From positions 46,284,500 through 46,348,499 of the forward strand of contig NC_089236.1 in NCBI RefSeq assembly GCF_963924675.1: a DNA stretch of 64,000 nucleotides, read 5' to 3'. The translations under genes were made by a program, and so were the position numbers. The DNA comes from Phocoena phocoena. Lineage: Eukaryota > Chordata > Mammalia > Artiodactyla > Phocoenidae. Positions 58,526 through 64,000 of this stretch are shown here, one piece after another. The first letter of the stretch is position 1; every line of letters starts with the position of its first letter. The notes below the pieces were generated by a model. That model made no database searches. It saw only the letters and a list, made by a program, of their open reading frames with translations, and was not told where the DNA came from.

Positions 58526-59629
58526 AGATTGGGAAGAATAGTAAGTATGTAAGATAATAAGATAAAAAAAAAAAGATCATCATGAGCTCAACATTCTTGT
58601 AAGAATGGAAATAAATTTAGAAATGAAATAAAAAGGAATAAATGTGTAACAGCTCTCTCTGTCAAAGAAAGGTTATAAGTATACAGGCTGAAAAGAGTCT
58701 AACTAGATACGTTTCACACAGCTAAACCAGTTGCCACAACATTCTGAACCGGTTTTAATACCATGTCTTGTCCATATTATGGGATTTAATAAATTCATTT
58801 TTGAGGGCAACTTAAAGTTAAATGTATTTAGATATGGGCTAATTACTTTTTTAAAAAATGTATATGGACAACTCAATAATAAGAAGGAGTACTACAAAAA
58901 TAGGGAGAAGTCTGGATACCACTTTAATTGGAAAGTAGGGGAAGGAACTGGAGATCTTGAAGCCGGAAATGGGAAAACATGAACATATTTTCTAATGAAT
59001 TAATAGCCCAATATATATGATGAATTGATGTAATTTCTAGAGCTTCAGAAAGCAAACACAAAACATTTTATGAAAGTTCGAAAAATGAAATTAAGAACCT
59101 TTAAAGACTAGGTTGGGGAACTAATATTTTTCACATTTCTGCATAGTCAAAACTTTCTGAGCAAAGAACATTGGCACCTGGGTTAGAGGATGATTGAAAG
59201 TCAGAGATTGTGCATTGCTCTGGAGGGATTTAAAGCATCCTTGCGCCCAGGCCCATTTTTTACATTCCAGGATGGTGAAGGAAAGCTGGAAAGATGTTCT
59301 CTTCCCCCTTTACATTCCAGAGCAATGCTCTCCCTTTCACTCTCCTGAGGGTCAGAGGATCCGATAAGCAAGCCACCCTATACAAGCTTTGAGTTTCATA
59401 AGTTTGGGGTTCCTCTCCTGTTTCCACCCCTGGAGATATCAAGCCCTCATCATGTTGCTCCCTGGAGAATTAGAGGAACTGGTGTTGCTAAGATTGTTTT
59501 CTGAGTTTTCTTCTCTTGTAAAACAGTCTGCTGCTCCTCTAAGCTAATTTGTTAGCTTGAAGACAGGATAACATGTCAGATCCTTCACACTTGCAGATGT
59601 GATAAAACAATCCTTTATAAACTGTCTAA
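58526..59629. other. Unique sequence
   Basis: No gene or named repeat was recognised. The open frames at 58731-58982 (+) and 59260-59442 (-) lack supporting signals. Confidence 0.5.
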
Positions 59630-59835
59630 ACATTTTAGTCAGTCAGTATTTGCTGTATGTTATCTATGGGCATATATGTTGGGAAAATAAAGATGAATAT
59701 GATATAGCTCTGGCCTCAAGATGTCCACACTCTAGCCAGGGAAACAGACATGCAGAGAGCTAAGTATATCACAATATCATGTGTCTCTGTTAGAAGAATA
59801 TATTAAATGCACTAAGGGATTAGAATAATCAATAA
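59630..59835 (-). mobile_element. Probable L2 3' end, antisense
   Basis: 'gtcagtcagtatttgctgta' (59638-59657), 'taaagatgaatatgatatag', 'ctctggcctcaagatgtcca' and 'cactctagccagggaaacag' follow the reversed L2 3' end in layout. It is diverged. Confidence 0.5.
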
Positions 59836-61271
59836 AAAGAATGTATTTTTAAAAGAAGTTGAGGAATTCAATGGACATATAACACATTATATAGAAGAAT
59901 TATGTTTTGGTTAAGAAGTTGAATAGATATACCTTAAATTTTCTACATGTTCTGAGAATATAGGATTAAATGATTCAATGTAAAAGCAAAGAGGGATGGA
60001 ATGCTTGTTAATGGGTCTAATCAGAGCTAACTCATCCATCAAGTACTCACTGAGTACATTTGTATGTCATTACATGGTTAGACAAGTTTTTCCCTCTGCC
60101 AAAAGAACACATTGGCTCCCACTCTTATTGGCCCCTTGAAGCGGCTTGAGTTAGGTTAACCCTATTACAAAATTCATCACACAGTGATATAATGGCTTAC
60201 TTAGTTGTGTCATTCTACATTGGACTCTAAACTTTGAGGCCCTGGAATATACCTTTTCCACCTCAGTTCACCCAGTGCTAGGTAAAGTGCATGGTGAGCT
60301 GTGTCTGGTACCTCTTATTGTCCCCCTGTATTCATTTTCCTTTTTACACACTTAGTAATATATTTACAAATATTTAACTGGGCACATGGATTCTCAGCTC
60401 AACACTATATTTCCTAGGTTCTTTCACAGTTAAGTACATCTACGTAATTAAGCTCTTATCATGTGTTGTAAGTATTATGACTGAAATTTCTGAATATTAC
60501 ACTTAACATGATCAAGAATACATTTCCTTCTTTTCCTCTCCTTCTCTTACATGCTGAATGCAGATGTGGTCAAACACTTCACATTTGTAAGGACTGAGGT
60601 AAGAGTGCACATGGAGATTCATATACCACATGTATAGATATTTAAAAGATACATGTCAAGATAACAGTTATATAAAGTGTGCTCTATCCTTCTAACTTGA
60701 TGATTTCACCTTCCTAACAACCTGGAAAACCAGGTTTAAATCTAGAATTTTCAGAATCATCTAAGTTCTGTGTGAGAACTTGGGAATACTAGAAAACCTG
60801 GCACCTAGCCCAAGGCCCATGACTGATTACCACTCTATTCCAGCCTCACGTTCTATTCTGCACAGTGAGATCAGCTGTAAACAAGCATGGGTACTTCAGA
60901 TCCCAAGTCCAAGCTCCATCTATACTCCAAGCAAATGGGCATCCTTTGGGTTCATGGGTGCCCACACTGATGTCATCTCAACCTTCAGAAGTACAGTCAT
61001 GACCTGGAGGCAAGGGATTAGGGGACAGGGAATTCTGAGGTCCCTGGTACTCTGACTGTTGTCTAAAAGTAGAAGCACAGATTTCAGGCCAGCATATACC
61101 CCTGTTCTTCAGTTTGCCTCTGTATGCTGAGAAGCACAGAGTGATGAGGTCCAGAGCAGAACGCTCTGAAGCATAGAACCCAAGGAAGTTGTCCCTCTTG
61201 CCCAGGTCTCAGGATGACACTAAATACAGTGGTAATGAGCTGATTTCCACCCCTCAGATAAGTACAGCACT
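59836..61271. other. Unassigned sequence with a GC-elevated patch (60780-61270)
   Basis: 60780-61270 is visibly richer in G+C than its surroundings and includes the open frame 60780-61055, but no splice sites, promoter or known protein motif was recognised. It may be a diverged LTR or LINE internal region. The rest is plain intergenic DNA. Confidence 0.4.
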
Positions 61272-61577
61272 CTAGCTGCACAGGCCAATATGGCAGACAT
61301 TAGTCCAAGTTGAATGTCTAGTCCAAATTGACATGAGCTGTAAGGATAAAATACATAACAAGTTTTGAAGATATTGGATGAAAAAATAGTTAAGTATCTC
61401 ATTAATAATTGGTTTTTATTACATGTTAAATTATAATATCTTAAATATACTGGGATAACTAAAATACCCTATTAATTTTATCTCTCTACTTTTAAAAAAT
61501 ATGGTTACTAGAAAATGTTAAAATGTATTTCCTTTTGTTTATGGCTTGCATTATATTTCTGATGGGCACTGCTGCTC
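61272..61577. mobile_element. Second nonautonomous hAT-Charlie element, long form
   Basis: It shares the hAT family seen at 31403 but in a longer version: 'caggccaatatggcagacat' (left, decayed terminal region), 'tgtctagtccaaattgacat', 'tctcattaataattggtttt', 'gttactagaaaatgttaaaa' and a right end 'cattatatttctgatgggca' followed by ctgctg. An internal deletion removes the central 'cacatgtggctattgag' segment. No clean 8-bp duplication was found. Confidence 0.7.
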
Positions 61578-62888
61578 AAAAGAATGGTGTAGTGACAATA
61601 TGAGTAGAACCTGAGTCTCTGGGCAATTTTGTGGAGCAAAATCTACTATTTGCCAGGAATTTCCCATCTTCTTCTCTGTATTATTACTTAACAGAGAAAT
61701 AAGCCACTGTCTTGTTTGACATTATATTCTTGGAGCTCTTTGTTGTATCCGTTGAAGCCACATACTAACTAATGGAACTTAATAGAGTTTCATGATGGTA
61801 AGCAGACCCCTTAGAGAAGCAGAAAATATTTAACATGGAAGTTTCTATGGGGGAATAGTGAAGCAATAACAGGAAATGTTTAACAATAAATGTTTGTTTA
61901 TTAGTGTGATATACACATTAGTAAATTTATACTTTTCTACTATCCCACCCCAATATACTCTATAACTTAGAAACATATGTTCTTGGATGTACTGTCATTA
62001 GGTGTAATGTGGCTCTACACAATGTACTAGAAGTAACATCGCTCTTTATTATATGATGATGTCTTATGTTGGTTTTTAAGCAACTTCCATCAATACTCAC
62101 AAATAATTATCAAAAATACTATTCTGAAAATATTACTATATTATTCCGAAATCACCATAGTGTAGTTTTAGTGGAACTAGTCTGTTTTGTCATCTTTATT
62201 TTAAATCAAAGGGATTTCAGAAGTGCATGGGATTTACAAATTTTTTTGTGGTTATCTAGTAGCTTTTATGGCATTTCTTCACATACAGTATTTGAGAAAA
62301 ACAAAACCAAAAAAAAAAAAAGTTAAGACAAAGTTTTAAAAGGTAGTTCTAAATTATCTATTATTTGACCGAAGAGTATTATGTTTTAATACTTGAGCAC
62401 TGGAACAGTCTGTGTAAAATAGGTGCACTCTGATTACTTCTTTTGTGGTTGATATGGATTTATTTGATAAAAGTATGCAATTATATTTTTCAGTACCCTT
62501 CAAAATTCTTGATTTATACAAGGCTTTTTTTTTTTTAATACTGAAGAGTTGTAAGGACTATAAAAGTGTTAGTGGTGTAAAATTCTTTAAACTTAAATAA
62601 ATAGACTACTTGATATGACTTTTAGAAAGGTTGCTGAATAGAAAATTTTACTAATATTAAAAATGTATGAATTCTAAACATTCTTTGGGCTGCTGTAAAC
62701 ATGTAAAGTAAACAATGTTTAAATTAAAAAAGAAAGCCATAGAGTTTGTTTTCAATTGTGTAGGTTTTACTTTTTCAGATAAACTGTAAATAATTACTGC
62801 AAATTTAAAAATTTTGAAAATATTAAACAAATTATCTTTAAAAATGTGAGCGATGTCACTAGGCTCACAGCCAATGTACCTGATGTGA
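61578..62888. other. Unique AT-rich sequence
   Basis: No gene or named repeat was recognised. An A-rich run lies at about 62298-62324. Confidence 0.5.
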
Positions 62889-63215
62889 TTAATTTTAACT
62901 CTTTTGACTTTTTACTTCACTAAACATGATGGTGAATCTTCTAAAAAAAATCCAGTGAAATCTGCTGCCAACAAACTAAGAAATTCTTACAGTCTTAGAG
63001 AAGAAAGACGAAGGTATCCTTTGAGAACTGTGAATGATATTATTAAAGAAAATGAACCAATAGAGGCTGAATATGTACTTGAAAAATCAACAGACTCAAC
63101 ATTGGTATTTCTTAAAAGATTGCTAGCTAAAGTATCACTGGAAAGTAATGATGTAAACAGGAAAACAAAAACAGCATTGTGCTTTCATTTCTTATCACAA
63201 ATAGTAAATGCATAA
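62889..63215 (+). CDS. Unidentified open frame, possible exon or retrocopy remnant
   Basis: 109 codons lie open between the TGA at 62886-62888 and the TAA at 63213-63215. There is no in-frame ATG near the left end; the first usable codon of start type is TTG at 62904. The predicted peptide is hydrophilic and coding-like: Lys/Arg/Glu-rich, with L-R-E-E-R-R-R-Y-P-L-R-T-V-N-D-I-I followed by a possible amphipathic helix (V-F-L-K-R-L-L-A-K-V-S-L-E). That differs from the Phe/Leu/Ile/Asn-rich composition of chance frames here. A donor-like GTAAAT occurs at about 63201-63206, but no convincing acceptor precedes the frame and no poly(A) tail follows. I do not recognise the family. It could be a decayed exon, a retrocopy piece or chance. 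Confidence 0.25.
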   Translation, partial: LILTLLTFYFTKHDGESSKKNPVKSAANKLRNSYSLREERRRYPLRTVNDIIKENEPIEAEYVLEKSTDSTLVFLKRLLAKVSLESNDVNRKTKTALCFHFLSQIVNA

Positions 63216-64000
63216 TTTCTTAAAATTTCCTTACAAAATGCTTTCCATAGTGCTTTAGCTTCACAAAAGAATGCTTTTGTGTCTTACTTGAGTCACTGAT
63301 ATAGATTTATCATTATTACTATTCATTAAAGTGGCAAAATGTTATTGGCATTAATTTCATTTTTGATTAACAAATTTTTGGTTGTCTCCAATCCTAAAAA
63401 CGATTCTTAACCACACTCTGCTTCTTTCCTTGTCTCTCTCCTCCTTGCCTCTCTCTGTATATGACTATGCTAGCCAGAATATATACAAGTAAAAAAGTTT
63501 TGAACAGAAACATCACTGAAGGGTAATAATCCTATATTCTTAAAATAGTGTTGTAAATTTTACTAATTCTATATGCACTTTTAATTTCATAAACCCTCGG
63601 GAAATTCATTTTGATCTTATGGGAACTGTATGTGAGCTCATTATCTAAATCTGATTCAAAACTATTTCTAAAATCAAATGTCTAAACATAAGCCAAAAAT
63701 TATTCATACACCATGAAGAAGAAAATAAAAATTAAATCTAAGGTGACTTCAATGTGAGCCAAATGGCATAATGAACCTATAAAATGAACCTAGTGAAATG
63801 CAGTCAGGCTTGTAGGTGTGTTTACCAAAAAGGAATGTTCTGCTTTCAAATTTATTATAATTATTCACTGATTTAAGACTCATATACTGAAACTCAGTAA
63901 GCATTTTTAATTTACATAAACCACAGCATAAAAAAACCTAATATAAGAATGAATTCTAAAAGCAGTAGTTTATTGTACCAGCCTCAGAAATTAGAAAAAG
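63216..64000. other. Unique AT-rich sequence to window end
   Basis: Nothing recognised beyond ordinary AT-rich DNA. Confidence 0.5.

Overview
The window reads as AT-rich, gene-poor nuclear DNA of a mammal, most likely a cetacean (hippopotamus is the main alternative). The deciding evidence is six tRNA-Glu-headed SINEs of the CHR type, which I know from Cetacea and Hippopotamidae, together with artiodactyl-type L1 3' ends and old eutherian repeats (L2, MIR, MLT1-like LTR, hAT-Charlie). I see no convincing host protein-coding exon, no functional RNA gene, no CpG island and nothing bacterial or phage-like. Most long open frames are L1 debris. Repeat family names come from remembered consensus sequences, because no search could be run.

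Layout. 1-5413: an old, heavily decayed L1 (+) running off the left edge. 5414-13200: unique DNA with a CHR SINE and L2 3' ends. 13200-15850: back-to-back L2 copies, one split by a CHR SINE, the other retaining a recognisable reverse-transcriptase relic. 16321-16485: a minisatellite whose unit contains AATAAA. 16490-20000: mostly unique, with a tiny L1 and a candidate regulatory block near 18.5 kb. 20681-25768: a 5'-truncated L1 (+) with matching target-site duplications and both ORFs broken. 25.8-34.2 kb: unique DNA with MIRs, a long CHR SINE, an antisense L1 tail and a hAT element with an intact 8-bp target duplication. 34245-38935: an old L1 split by a younger L1 that carries a 5' inversion. 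40.6-42.0 kb: two antisense L1 fragments, the second also inverted at its 5' end. 42.0-50.0 kb: the longest block without a repeat I recognise, with two convergent CTCF-like motifs near its right side. 50.05-50.88 kb: an L2 (+) split by a CHR SINE. 50.9-64 kb: mostly unique DNA with MIRs, microsatellites, a CHR SINE, an ERVL-MaLR LTR plus part of its internal region, L2 pieces, a second hAT element, and an unidentified coding-like open frame at 62889-63215.

The elements form a layered insertion history and not a gene system. L2, MIR, MaLR and hAT copies are oldest. The L1 copies at 1 and 34245 are intermediate. CHR SINEs and the L1s at 20694 and 34676 are younger, as shown by cleaner target-site duplications and nesting. 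I found no previously undescribed biological system. The items most worth checking are the AATAAA minisatellite, the two 5'-inverted L1s, the CTCF-like motifs, the repeat-poor block and the 62.9-kb open frame.
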